Origin: an aff. Roholtiella sp. LEGE 12411
GTDB taxonomy: Bacteria; Cyanobacteriota; Cyanobacteriia; Cyanobacteriales; Nostocaceae
Reading direction: 5' to 3'
Length of the DNA: 43,292 nt
Assembly: GCF_015206995.1 (NCBI RefSeq)
Contig: NZ_JADEXR010000046.1
Coordinates: forward strand, 1-43,292
The notes beneath the pieces are model-generated. The model made no database searches and was not told where the DNA came from. It saw nothing but the letters and a program-made list of their open reading frames with translations. Positions 32,196 through 40,098 of this stretch are shown here, piece by piece. Both the position numbers and the translations under genes were made by a program. The stretch's first letter is position 1. The number at the start of each line of letters is the position of its first letter.

Positions 32196-32545
32196 TCAAC
32201 TGCCCCATCCCCAAGGGGATGGGACTTGTAATTGGTTGAGGCTTACATCCCCCATACAAACGTCCTTATACCAAATATGGTGTTGCTTAAAGTTAATAAA
32301 TAAGGCTTTATTGTTTACCAATAATACATTACTTAATTTTGACGCATATATCCAAATCTTTGTCAAAAAAACTATCTAAGGATTTGTGTAAAAATAACCT
32401 GAACAATTGTTGTGTGAAAGCTAGATTTAGCAAGCTATTCCAAATAAATTTTGTACAACTTATTTTTACATGATGCCTTAAGGATTGTTGAAGTCAATCA
32501 GAAAAACGTAACTTAAAGTTATTAGTTATCAAAGTTTGAGATAGA
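32196..32545. other. Intergenic region with a GC hairpin
   Basis: CCCATCCCC/GGGGATGGG (32204-32223) forms a 9-bp stem with a two-base loop directly after the pRiA4b-type gene and may end it. The remaining 300 bases are AT-rich. Nothing else is seen. Confidence 0.55.
32204..32223. terminator. Hairpin after the pRiA4b-like gene
   Basis: Perfect 9-bp stem CCCATCCCC-AA-GGGGATGGG, 9 bases after the stop codon. No T-run follows, so termination strength is uncertain. Confidence 0.45.
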
Positions 32546-33586
32546 ATGCAAATCAATCAACCCGGCTTAGTATTGGCACCTAGTTCAGAAGGCTGGTGGG
32601 ACTCCGAGCGAGTTTCCGCACCGCAGGTTCTGCGGTGTTCCGATGGATGGAAGATGTGGTACTACGGTCGGGACGCTTCTTTTGATCGGCAAATCAACTT
32701 GCCTACTGGTCGCTGTGGTTTAGCTATTTCCGCTGACGGTGTTCATTGGGAACGGGTGAAGGGTTCCCTAACTATGGGAGCTATCTTTGAGCCTCACCCG
32801 GAAGCCAATCGATTTGACTCAGCCCATGTCGGTGTCAGTAATGTACACTTCTGTGATGGTCTTTACTGGATGTGGTACTTCGGTGGTGATCATACTGTTG
32901 TCGATGTGGGAAAGTTTCAAGCTAAAGGAGTGCAGATGCGCCCCGGCTGTGCCGTCTCACGTGACGGCATCAACTGGGTGCGTCTTGAAGGCCCTTATCG
33001 GGGGGCCTTCCTTGATTTGGGCAAAACAGGGGAATTTGATGCACTTTTCTGCGGGTGGCCGCAAGTACTACCTGATGATGATGGAACTTGGAAGCTGTAT
33101 TATCACACCTTGAACCCAGACAGAGGATTTCTAGTAGGCTTAGCGGTATCCAGCGATGGCTTGGGCTGGGAAAAAGTTGGTCAAATCCTCGGGCCGGGCA
33201 CACTTGGAAGCTTTGATGAGCGGGGCATTGGTACTCGCCATGTACTGAAGATAAACGGCCAATACGTGATGTTCTACGAAGGTGTTAACAGCAGTGGTTA
33301 TCACTCCATCGGTGTAGCCGTTTCTGACGATGGCATTCATTGGCAAAAAGATCAAGGTGAGCAAGCCAATGGTTCCGTATTTTGCCATGCTCAACAGGGT
33401 TCTGGTCGCTGGGACGCACGGGCAGTAGGTACGCCTTGTGTAGTGCCAATGGATGATGGGAGTTTCCGTATGTACTACATTGGCGCTAACGAAGGTGGCT
33501 ATGATGAGCTATCGTCAAAGCACCAGATTGGTTTAGCAGTGAGTTCAGGAGCTAATTTTCGTCAGTGGTATCGCTGGGGGGAATAA
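32546..33586 (+). CDS. Five-bladed beta-propeller glycosidase-like protein (GH43/32-like fold)
   Basis: A 346-residue soluble protein made of repeated blades. The motif W..[WY]YYG, then SADGVHWERV, returns as SRDGINWVRL, SSDGLGWEKV and SDDGIHWQKD, the 'sxDGxxW' pattern of five-bladed beta-propellers. Such cyanobacterial proteins are annotated as glycosyl hydrolase-like; plants have plastid relatives. The acidic residues needed for catalysis in GH43/32 cannot be fixed without alignment. There is no signal peptide, so it is likely cytoplasmic. It stands alone; the GAF protein gene ends 29 bases downstream on the other strand. Confidence 0.82.
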   Translation: MQINQPGLVLAPSSEGWWDSERVSAPQVLRCSDGWKMWYYGRDASFDRQINLPTGRCGLAISADGVHWERVKGSLTMGAIFEPHPEANRFDSAHVGVSNVHFCDGLYWMWYFGGDHTVVDVGKFQAKGVQMRPGCAVSRDGINWVRLEGPYRGAFLDLGKTGEFDALFCGWPQVLPDDDGTWKLYYHTLNPDRGFLVGLAVSSDGLGWEKVGQILGPGTLGSFDERGIGTRHVLKINGQYVMFYEGVNSSGYHSIGVAVSDDGIHWQKDQGEQANGSVFCHAQQGSGRWDARAVGTPCVVPMDDGSFRMYYIGANEGGYDELSSKHQIGLAVSSGANFRQWYRWGE

Positions 33587-33615
33587 ACGCAAGTTTGACA
33601 CTTTTACTCAATGGC

Positions 33616-34248
33616 TTAAAAACTTAACCTTAAGCTGTTACACCACAGGGACATAATTAAATTAGTCTTTAACTCAGCCGTATTTTGGACATTGAAGCGA
33701 CACCCTGCTGAGTTGTCCAGCTTTTGCAGTTTCAAAAGTTCTATATCTGCTAGCTTCAATCTGAGGCGATGAGTAACTAGTTGTAGTTGCTGCACATCGC
33801 GCTCGGTAAACTGGTGAGACTGGAACGTGCCAACGTGCAAAACCCCGGTCACTCCCTGCTTGACGGGCAACGGAACACCGACGAGCGATCGCAAACCCTT
33901 TTGGCGCAAAATGGGACTGATGATTTCTACCTTTGATAAGTCATTAACTATCATTGGTTCATTGCTGGCGGCAATGCGACCAGCAATACCTTGCCCAACA
34001 GGAATTTGAATATTTTCTACGATTTCCTCCTTAAGTCCGATGGTGGCATACACGAATAGATTCTGTTTGTCTGTAGTCGGTAGTAGAAGCGTGACAGTAT
34101 CTACAGACATATAGTCTCTCAGCCAATCTAACAGCTTTTTGATGGAAGCAATAAGCTTATTTTCTGTATTGTCTGGCCCATTACCTACAAAGACATTCCA
34201 GCCCTTGTAGGACTTTGGTAATCCAGTGTGATCTCCCCAAAATACCAT
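33616..34248 (-). CDS. GAF domain protein
   Basis: A 210-residue protein. Residues about 30-165 form a GAF domain (LIASIKKLLDWLRDYMSVDT, IPVGQGIAGRIAASNEPMIV, GLRSLVGVPLPVKQGVTGVL, HVGTFQSHQFTERDV). There is no bilin-binding cysteine in the usual place, and no histidine kinase or cyclase output follows: the last 45 residues are not homologous to anything I recognise. It may be a stand-alone sensor or a truncated regulator. It converges with the propeller gene and is divergent from the glycosyltransferase gene. Confidence 0.88.
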   Translation of the reverse strand: MVFWGDHTGLPKSYKGWNVFVGNGPDNTENKLIASIKKLLDWLRDYMSVDTVTLLLPTTDKQNLFVYATIGLKEEIVENIQIPVGQGIAGRIAASNEPMIVNDLSKVEIISPILRQKGLRSLVGVPLPVKQGVTGVLHVGTFQSHQFTERDVQQLQLVTHRLRLKLADIELLKLQKLDNSAGCRFNVQNTAELKTNLIMSLWCNSLRLSF

Positions 34249-34488
34249 TACTTAACTCCAGGAACTACAAAAAAACAGGTAAGGTGTTTATATTTCCGCA
34301 AATTATAGCTTTATATCAGAAGTTGGTGTTGCCAATTAAGTTGAAAGGTGTATATATGACCTGGAATGGAATGACAGATGTTTATTAGCGATCGCAATGT
34401 ATAATAACTCACTTGCAAATAAAGTTTTACGTTGTCGTACTGCAATAATATGAGTTTGTTTGTATATCAAAGGTAGGAATTCGCATAA

Positions 34489-36156
34489 ATGCAAATAGCT
34501 CAGAAATGGTTAGCTCAAAAAACTAATCAGTCAGTGTTTTTTTTACTGGTTGGGGGACTGCTGTTTCGAGCTTTCCTTGCTTTCTGGCTTTACCCTACCT
34601 TTGATGAAGCTTACTACTATCTTTACAGCTTGCATCTGGACTGGAGCTATTTCGATCATCCAATTCTTGTAGGGCTAACAACTGGTTTTGGCCCGTGGTC
34701 AACTGGAGTTGTATCCCAATTTACGATTCGTCTGGGAGCGCTGATTTGTCACACAGGCAGTTTGGTGCTATTGTATTTGACTAGTCTAAAATTATTCTCT
34801 GCAAAAGCCGCCAGCTTAACTTTGGCGATCGCTACCATCAGTCCAATTTTTCTAGTTGGCTTTGGCGTCCTGAGTCTCCCCGACAGTCCGTTGATGTTTT
34901 TTTGGTCAGCTAGTTTATACTGTGCAGCTGATGAATTTTTTCGGCAGCCTCGAACTCAAAAGCACAGCCTGTTGCAACCGGAATCCTGCTCATTTAATTT
35001 ATATGTTCCTAGTTACCGCTTGGCTTATCTTGGTCTTATAGTGGGATTAGCTTGCCTCAGCAAATATCACGGTTTTATTTTAGGACTGGGGCTAGTTGGT
35101 TTTTGTCTAACTAGTCCACGCTATCGCTGTGTTTTCCGCTCCCCTTGGGCATGGTTAGGATTAGGCTTATTTGTGCTCACCATCTCCCCAATTTTGCTTT
35201 GGAATATGCAGCATGATTGGGTGTCCTTTCGTTTTCAATCAGAGCGAGCAGTACCCAAAGGTAGCTACAATCTGCTAAGTGTAGGAGGCGTCTATTTGGC
35301 TGGGGTAGCTTACCTGTTCCCAACTATAGGATTACCGCTCTGGTGGGTGAGTTTACGACTAGTACTAGCTCGAACAATGCAACTTTTTTCTCAGAAATCA
35401 CTAACTGTTAAAAGAGATTTAGAGGCTTCTTCGCTGTTGATTTTATGGGTGTCTCTGCCTTTAACTTTAGGGTTTACTCTCATCGGTGGATATCGGCAAA
35501 TTTTGCCTGCTTGGTCTATGCCTGGATTTTGGGGGTTAACTTTGCTGTTAGGACAACAAGCAATCATCTGGGAGCAGCAATCCCGGCGTCGTGTGCGGCG
35601 ATGGCTCTTAGGTTCGGGCATTATGGTAAGTAGCATTTTACTCATTGCCCTGTTGCAAGTGACAACAGGAATAGTACAAAAGCCTAGCCAGTACGCTTTG
35701 ATGGGTGGGTTTTTGCCTCCCAAGGATGACCCCTCTACAGAATTAATTGATATTCAGCAATTGCGGCGTGGCTTTGCTGAATCTCCCGTCCTGAGTGCGG
35801 CGCTACAAAACTCTAGCTTTATTTTTACCAATCGCTATTACTTGGGTGGGCCGATTGCTATGTCCCTTAGACCTCTTGCTCACGTACCAATAACTTGCTT
35901 CGACATTGGCAAGGATCTACGTGGCTTTGCTTTTTGGTCAGAGCCTAATCAATGGCTGGGAGAAGACGCGCTATATATTACTACTAATCCCTTTAATCAA
36001 AGAAAAGATTTGATGGCTAACTATCGAACTTACTTTAATAGCTTGAGTGAGATCGAAACCATACCAATTCGACGCGGCGGGGTAGTTGTCAACGTCATTT
36101 ATATCTATCAGGCTAAAACACTTCTAAAGCCATATCCTCGCTCTTACGGGATTTAA
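34489..36156 (+). CDS. Glycosyltransferase family 39-like membrane protein
   Basis: A 555-residue inner-membrane protein with about eleven hydrophobic helices. The first lumenal loop carries PTFDEAYYYLYSLHLDWSYF then DHP, the DE.YY....L..sYFDHP pattern of GT39/ArnT/PMT enzymes that move sugars from polyprenyl phosphate to lipids or proteins. Later parts are less conserved. The large loop LDWSYFDHP and the acidic D-E pair appear intact. Acceptor and sugar are unknown; cell-surface glycolipid or protein modification is family inference. It is a single gene with a 240-base divergent promoter region shared with the GAF gene. Confidence 0.9.
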   Translation: MQIAQKWLAQKTNQSVFFLLVGGLLFRAFLAFWLYPTFDEAYYYLYSLHLDWSYFDHPILVGLTTGFGPWSTGVVSQFTIRLGALICHTGSLVLLYLTSLKLFSAKAASLTLAIATISPIFLVGFGVLSLPDSPLMFFWSASLYCAADEFFRQPRTQKHSLLQPESCSFNLYVPSYRLAYLGLIVGLACLSKYHGFILGLGLVGFCLTSPRYRCVFRSPWAWLGLGLFVLTISPILLWNMQHDWVSFRFQSERAVPKGSYNLLSVGGVYLAGVAYLFPTIGLPLWWVSLRLVLARTMQLFSQKSLTVKRDLEASSLLILWVSLPLTLGFTLIGGYRQILPAWSMPGFWGLTLLLGQQAIIWEQQSRRRVRRWLLGSGIMVSSILLIALLQVTTGIVQKPSQYALMGGFLPPKDDPSTELIDIQQLRRGFAESPVLSAALQNSSFIFTNRYYLGGPIAMSLRPLAHVPITCFDIGKDLRGFAFWSEPNQWLGEDALYITTNPFNQRKDLMANYRTYFNSLSEIETIPIRRGGVVVNVIYIYQAKTLLKPYPRSYGI

Positions 36157-36488
36157 CAGTTATAGCGGTTATCGATTGGATGAGAACACCAAACTCCTTA
36201 CTGTAAAATCATTTCAGCAAAGTTTTTGTATCTCACTCAACTGCATACCGCTATAGCAATTTACCAAATTATTTCATGCTGCCAGTTATTGAAAGTATTG
36301 TATTACGTCAAATGGCTTCGGGCGATCGCCTATACTTACAACTATACAAATTCATCGGCGCTCAACCCGGGAAATCAGTTAGTCATTTGTTATTGGTCAT
36401 TTGTCATTTGGAGTTAGGATCTTTTTAGATCCTTAACTCACATGTACAGACACGATTAATCGCATTGCTACTTAACTTAGCACTGAAT
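36157..36488. other. Convergent intergenic region
   Basis: This 330-base gap between the converging glycosyltransferase and pfkA genes contains a few GTCATTTG-type words (36381-36410) and the hairpin GAGTTAGGATC/GATCC.TTAACTC (36411-36439, one bulged base), which may terminate either gene. No gene is seen. Confidence 0.5.
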
Positions 36489-37586
36489 TTAGTCGCCCAA
36501 ATAAATACCCATGCCGCGAGCGGTTTTTACTAAAGTACCATTGGGATCTACGGCGCTATATTGAGCGATCGCTTCTGTGATTGGTACACTTAATACCTGG
36601 CGATTTTGCCATGTCACCATGCGATCATATTTATTCTCTGCTATTAGATTAACTGCTGCAACACCAAACACAGTTGCAACTAATCTATCTAGCGGTGAAG
36701 CAGTTCCACCCCGTTGAATGTGTCCTAAAACTGTGACTCGTGTTTCTACGCCAATGTGCTGGATAATTTCATCCGCTAAATATTCGCCAATTCCACCATA
36801 TCTAGATTGACCTAAGCGATTTGTAATTGTCACATTTTCCCCATTCTGGGTACGAACTGCTTCAGAAACAATAATCAAACAATAATTTTTGCCTTTTTCT
36901 TGGCGTTCTTTGATTTTGTGGCAAATGTGATCAATTGTGTATGGTATTTCGGGAATTAAAATTACATTTGCTCCCCCCGCAATTCCCGCAGCGATTGCTA
37001 TGTGTCCTGCATCACGTCCCATGACTTCCAAAATCATGACTCGGCTATGACTTGCAGCGGTAAAATGTAACCGATCTAGTGCTTCTGTGGCAATATTAAC
37101 AGCTGTATCAAAACCGATCGCATGTTCAGTCACACCAATATCGTTATCAATCGTTTTGGGAATACCAACTAGGTTGATACCGCCTTGTTGTGCTAGGCGG
37201 CGGAGAATTGCTAAACTACCATCGCCGCCAATACCGATCAAAGCGTCTAACCCTAGTTCATGGTAGCCTGCGATGATTTCTTCAGAGCGATCGCATACAC
37301 TTCCATCTGGCATAGGAAAAGCAAAAGGATCGCCTTTATTAGTTGTACCCAACATTGTGCCACCCGCAGTTAACAGCGAGTCAACTTGATCTATTTCTAG
37401 CTTTGTGGCTTGCGGCGGATGTGTCATTAATCCTAGAGTAGCCTGACGAATTCCCAAAACTTCCCAATCGTAAGTATTGACAGCACAATTTACTACAGAT
37501 CTAATGACCGCATTTAAGCCAGAGCAATCTCCTCCACTAGTAAGAATTCCAATGCGTTTGCGTTCTCCCATATCTTTTTTTGACAT
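36489..37586 (-). CDS. pfkA: 6-phosphofructokinase
   Basis: A 365-residue glycolytic kinase making fructose 1,6-bisphosphate. Visible parts are GILTSGGDCSGLNAVIRS (13-30), IGGDGSLAIL (118-127), PKTIDNDIGVTEHAIGFDTA (143-162), and the MGRDAGHIA region. The residue pair that separates phosphoryl donors is Gly (G123 in GGDGS) with Lys (K144 in PKTIDND). G with K is the mixed type found in many actinobacterial and cyanobacterial ATP enzymes, whereas pyrophosphate enzymes have D and K. ATP use is therefore likely. The ATG at 37586 or 37571 is possible. It is divergent from era across the duplicated region. Confidence 0.94.
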   Translation of the reverse strand: MSKKDMGERKRIGILTSGGDCSGLNAVIRSVVNCAVNTYDWEVLGIRQATLGLMTHPPQATKLEIDQVDSLLTAGGTMLGTTNKGDPFAFPMPDGSVCDRSEEIIAGYHELGLDALIGIGGDGSLAILRRLAQQGGINLVGIPKTIDNDIGVTEHAIGFDTAVNIATEALDRLHFTAASHSRVMILEVMGRDAGHIAIAAGIAGGANVILIPEIPYTIDHICHKIKERQEKGKNYCLIIVSEAVRTQNGENVTITNRLGQSRYGGIGEYLADEIIQHIGVETRVTVLGHIQRGGTASPLDRLVATVFGVAAVNLIAENKYDRMVTWQNRQVLSVPITEAIAQYSAVDPNGTLVKTARGMGIYLGD

Positions 37587-37603
37587 TTTGATCCAAATAT
37601 ATT

Positions 37604-37853
37604 TAGTAGTGGATTAAACTTAAGCCAGGGTTAGTAGTAGATTAAACCTCAGCAAAAATTCTCTGTGTAAATGCCAAAGTAATTTTATGTTTGTTTTGTG
37701 TCTAAAAACAAAACAAAGTTATCCTAGCTGTAAAATATGAGTGTAGAACCAGTAGTAGATTAAACGTAAACAAAAAGCAATCCCCAAAAATACAGGGTGA
37801 TTTTATGCTTGTTTTGTGTATAAGAAAAAACCAAGTTATCCCAACTGTAAAAT
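37604..37853. repeat. Tandem 117-bp duplication of the era 5' region
   Basis: Two copies (37633-37750 and 37751-37867) run from AGTAGTAGATTAAAC through TTTTATG.TTGTTTTGTGT and AAGTTATCC to CTGTAAAATATGAG and the first codons; they are diverged but collinear. A third partial copy of AGTAGTGGATTAAAC lies at 37605-37619. Start codons are at 37737 and 37854, exactly 117 bases apart. Confidence 0.85.
37737..37763 (+). other. Mini-ORF created by duplication of the era start
   Basis: ATG AGT GTA GAA CCA GTA GTA GAT TAA encodes MSVEPVVD. The first five codons mirror the era start (MRVEP). It ends 90 bases before the era ATG. Translation is not shown; it may be only a by-product of the duplication. 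Confidence 0.5.
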
Positions 37854-38828
37854 ATGAGGGTGGAGCCAAAGGTGACTAGTATTGATAATTACAACTTCTC
37901 TTTTTCAGGAGAAGTCACAATCCCCCAGGCTCCTCCTGAATTCAAATCAGGTTTTATCGGCATTATTGGGCGTCCTAATGTCGGTAAATCTACTTTAATG
38001 AATCAATTGGTAGGACAAAAAATTGCCATCACATCACCGATAGCACAAACCACACGTAACCGTTTGCGCGGTATTTTAACCACACCAGAGGCGCAGTTAA
38101 TTTTTGTAGATACGCCAGGAATCCATAAACCCCATCATCAATTGGGGGAAGTGTTGGTACAAAATGCCAAAATTGCCATTGAATCTGTAGATGTAGTGCT
38201 GTTTGTAGTCGATGGCTCCGTGGCTTGTGGCGCAGGCGATCGCTATATTGCCGATTTACTGTGTCGCAGCGAAACACCGCTGATTGTAGGCGTCAATAAA
38301 AGCGATCAACAACCTGAAGATTCTCAGCTTTTAGATGATACTTACGCCCAAATGGCTAAGTCCCAAAAATGGGAAATTGTTAAATTTTCTGCCAAGACGA
38401 GTGCAGGATTACCACAACTTCAACAATTATTAATTGGACATTTAGAAACCGGGCCGTTATATTACCCTCCAGACTTGGTAACTGATCAGCCAGAACGCTT
38501 CATTATGGGCGAGTTGATCCGAGAACAAATCTTATTGTTAACTCGTGAAGAAGTGCCTCATTCAGTAGCGATCGCTATCGACTTAGTAGAAGAAACTCCC
38601 AGCATTACCCGTGTACTAGCCACCATCAACGTCGAGCGCGATTCCCAAAAAGGCATCCTTATCGGTAAAGGCGGATCGATGCTCAAAGCAATTGGTAGCG
38701 CAGCTCGTGAACAAATCCAAAAGTTAATCGCTGGCAAAGTTTACCTAGAACTATTTGTGAAAGTCCGACCAAAATGGCGTCATTCTCGAATCAGCCTAGC
38801 AGAGTTAGGCTATCGCGTGGAAGAATAG
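37854..38828 (+). CDS. era: GTPase Era
   Basis: A 324-residue GTPase for 30S ribosome maturation. It has G1 GRPNVGKS (40-47), G3 DTPGIHKP, G4 NKSD and a C-terminal KH domain with GKGGSMLKAIG for 16S rRNA. The first 30 residues (MRVEPKVTSIDNYNFSFSGE then VTIPQAPPEFKS) are a cyanobacterial N-terminal extension. The start matches the second copy of a duplicated 5' region, and TGTAAAAT lies just before it, so the usual ribosome-binding region is poor. It is divergent from pfkA. The protein looks fully functional. Confidence 0.96.
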   Translation: MRVEPKVTSIDNYNFSFSGEVTIPQAPPEFKSGFIGIIGRPNVGKSTLMNQLVGQKIAITSPIAQTTRNRLRGILTTPEAQLIFVDTPGIHKPHHQLGEVLVQNAKIAIESVDVVLFVVDGSVACGAGDRYIADLLCRSETPLIVGVNKSDQQPEDSQLLDDTYAQMAKSQKWEIVKFSAKTSAGLPQLQQLLIGHLETGPLYYPPDLVTDQPERFIMGELIREQILLLTREEVPHSVAIAIDLVEETPSITRVLATINVERDSQKGILIGKGGSMLKAIGSAAREQIQKLIAGKVYLELFVKVRPKWRHSRISLAELGYRVEE

Positions 38829-38862
38829 GAGAATTAGTCAAAAGTCGAAAGTCAAGGGTAGC

Positions 38863-38902
38863 CACTGCGTTGGACGGGTTTCCCGGCTTAAAGCAAGTGG
38901 CG
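38863..38902. repeat. About 40-bp palindromic module, inverted copy 3
   Basis: CCACTGCGTTGGACGGGTTT then CCCGGCTTAAAGCAAGTGG. It is the reverse-oriented relative of 5635-5673 and 28661-28701 but is not inside a recognisable MITE. It lies between era and the response-regulator gene. Confidence 0.65.
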
Positions 38903-38988
38903 TTCAAGGGTCAAAATTAATCACTTCTGTCTTTAGTCTTTTGTCTGCTAATTTCTGACTCCTATCTCCTAACTGCTAATTGAATAAA

Positions 38989-39666
38989 ATGTCTCCAAAT
39001 ACTAGTTATCCTTTAAATTTGCCTGTCAATGCTCCCCCGTTGCGAGTCTTAATTGTCGAAGATGATCCGATGATGCAACTAGGACTAGAGCAATCGCTAA
39101 TGGCCCATCCCCAGTTAGAGATTGTTGGACAAGCAGAAGATGGCTATTTGGGAGTCCAAGCAGCACTGCGACTAAAGCCTGATTTAGTTGTTATGGATAT
39201 TGGATTACCGCGACTGGATGGGATTGCAGCGACACAACAAATTAAAGCAGCACTACCAGAAACTCGTGTGGTGATGCTAACATCTCACACAACGGAGACG
39301 GAAATTATCGCAGCCCTATCTAGCGGTGCAGATGCATATTGTATCAAAGGTGCGAGTGTAGAAAGACTATTGAGCGCGATCGCTGCCGCAGTTGATGGAG
39401 CAGCCTATCTCGATCCCCAAATTGCTCGGCGGGTGATTGACAATCTTAAACCGCCCTCACCCACCAACAACACCGCCAACTTATCTGGGCGTGAATTAGA
39501 AGTTTTGAAACTTATGGTAGACGGATTGAGCAACCCAGAAATAGCCCAAAAACTCTATCTCAGCCCCAACACTGTGAAAACTCACGTCCGAGGGATTATG
39601 AACAAACTAGCAGTTGACGATCGCGTACAAGCCGCAGTTGTCGCACTTCGTTCTGGTTTGGTTTGA
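38989..39666 (+). CDS. NarL/FixJ-type response regulator
   Basis: A 225-residue two-domain regulator. The receiver domain (about 17-135) has the acidic pair in LIVEDDP, the phosphoryl-accepting aspartate in VVMDIGLP (D70), the switch T in MLTSHT and K in CIKGAS. The LuxR-type DNA-binding domain is LSGRELEVLKLMVDGLSNPE, IAQKLYLSPNTVKTHVRGIM with NKLAV. The start at ATG 38989 avoids a TTG three codons upstream with no ribosome binding site. The cognate histidine kinase is not in the window. It lies between era and a small hypothetical gene, and its targets are unknown. Confidence 0.93.
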   Translation: MSPNTSYPLNLPVNAPPLRVLIVEDDPMMQLGLEQSLMAHPQLEIVGQAEDGYLGVQAALRLKPDLVVMDIGLPRLDGIAATQQIKAALPETRVVMLTSHTTETEIIAALSSGADAYCIKGASVERLLSAIAAAVDGAAYLDPQIARRVIDNLKPPSPTNNTANLSGRELEVLKLMVDGLSNPEIAQKLYLSPNTVKTHVRGIMNKLAVDDRVQAAVVALRSGLV

Positions 39667-39669
39667 TGT

Positions 39670-39894
39670 CTAAAAAGTATTCGGGTCTAAATTAACAGGA
39701 AATAATAGAATTTCCTTACCTGCTAGCTTTGCTTGGTGATATAGCACAATTGCCCTTCCCAAGTAACAATACTTAATTGGAACCCACTCGTCATTATAAA
39801 AGTAAACTGTCACGCGGCTCATTGCAGACTCTTCCATCGGCAGTGGAATATGCCAGGACGAGTCCATAATTTGAACCTTACCTGTCGAGTCCAT
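39670..39894 (-). CDS. Small hypothetical protein
   Basis: A 74-residue protein, MSRVTVYFYNDEWVPIKYCY in the middle and LGRAIVLYHQAKLAGKEILL near the end. Before that the N-terminus contains a tandem repeat: GKVQIMDSS follows a near copy, GEVQSMDST, just upstream of the ATG. Thus the start codon region was duplicated as a 27-bp unit, and ATG at 39894 or the one 27 bases later (39867) may be used. No known family or membrane segment is seen. It converges on the response regulator gene, 3 bases away. Confidence 0.55.
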   Translation of the reverse strand: MDSTGKVQIMDSSWHIPLPMEESAMSRVTVYFYNDEWVPIKYCYLGRAIVLYHQAKLAGKEILLFPVNLDPNTF

Positions 39895-40024
39895 GCTTTG
39901 AACCTCACCTACATTAGGTATATTTACTTTGCCTCATTTAGAGGAATCATCGCAACCATCGTAAGTAATAGCTTTTATTGAAAGCGACGGGAAACTCCAT
40001 CCCCAGGTGCATAGAGCATTGGTA

Positions 40025-40098
40025 GCTTCTTCTCTATGCCCCATGCCCAATGCCCAATGCCCCATGCCCCATGCCCATGCCCCTAATCCCCAATTCCC
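40025..40098. repeat. CCCATGC/CCCAATG heptamers before the RND gene
   Basis: Six or seven degenerate heptamers (GCCCCATG, GCCCAATG) lie directly upstream of the RND pump ATG, so they form part of its 5' region. No obvious ribosome binding site separates them from the start codon at 40099. Confidence 0.8.

Noticed and set aside
36226-36417. Small plus-strand frame after the glycosyltransferase gene
   Set aside because: Rich in Tyr and Cys with repeat-derived end; no ribosome binding site.
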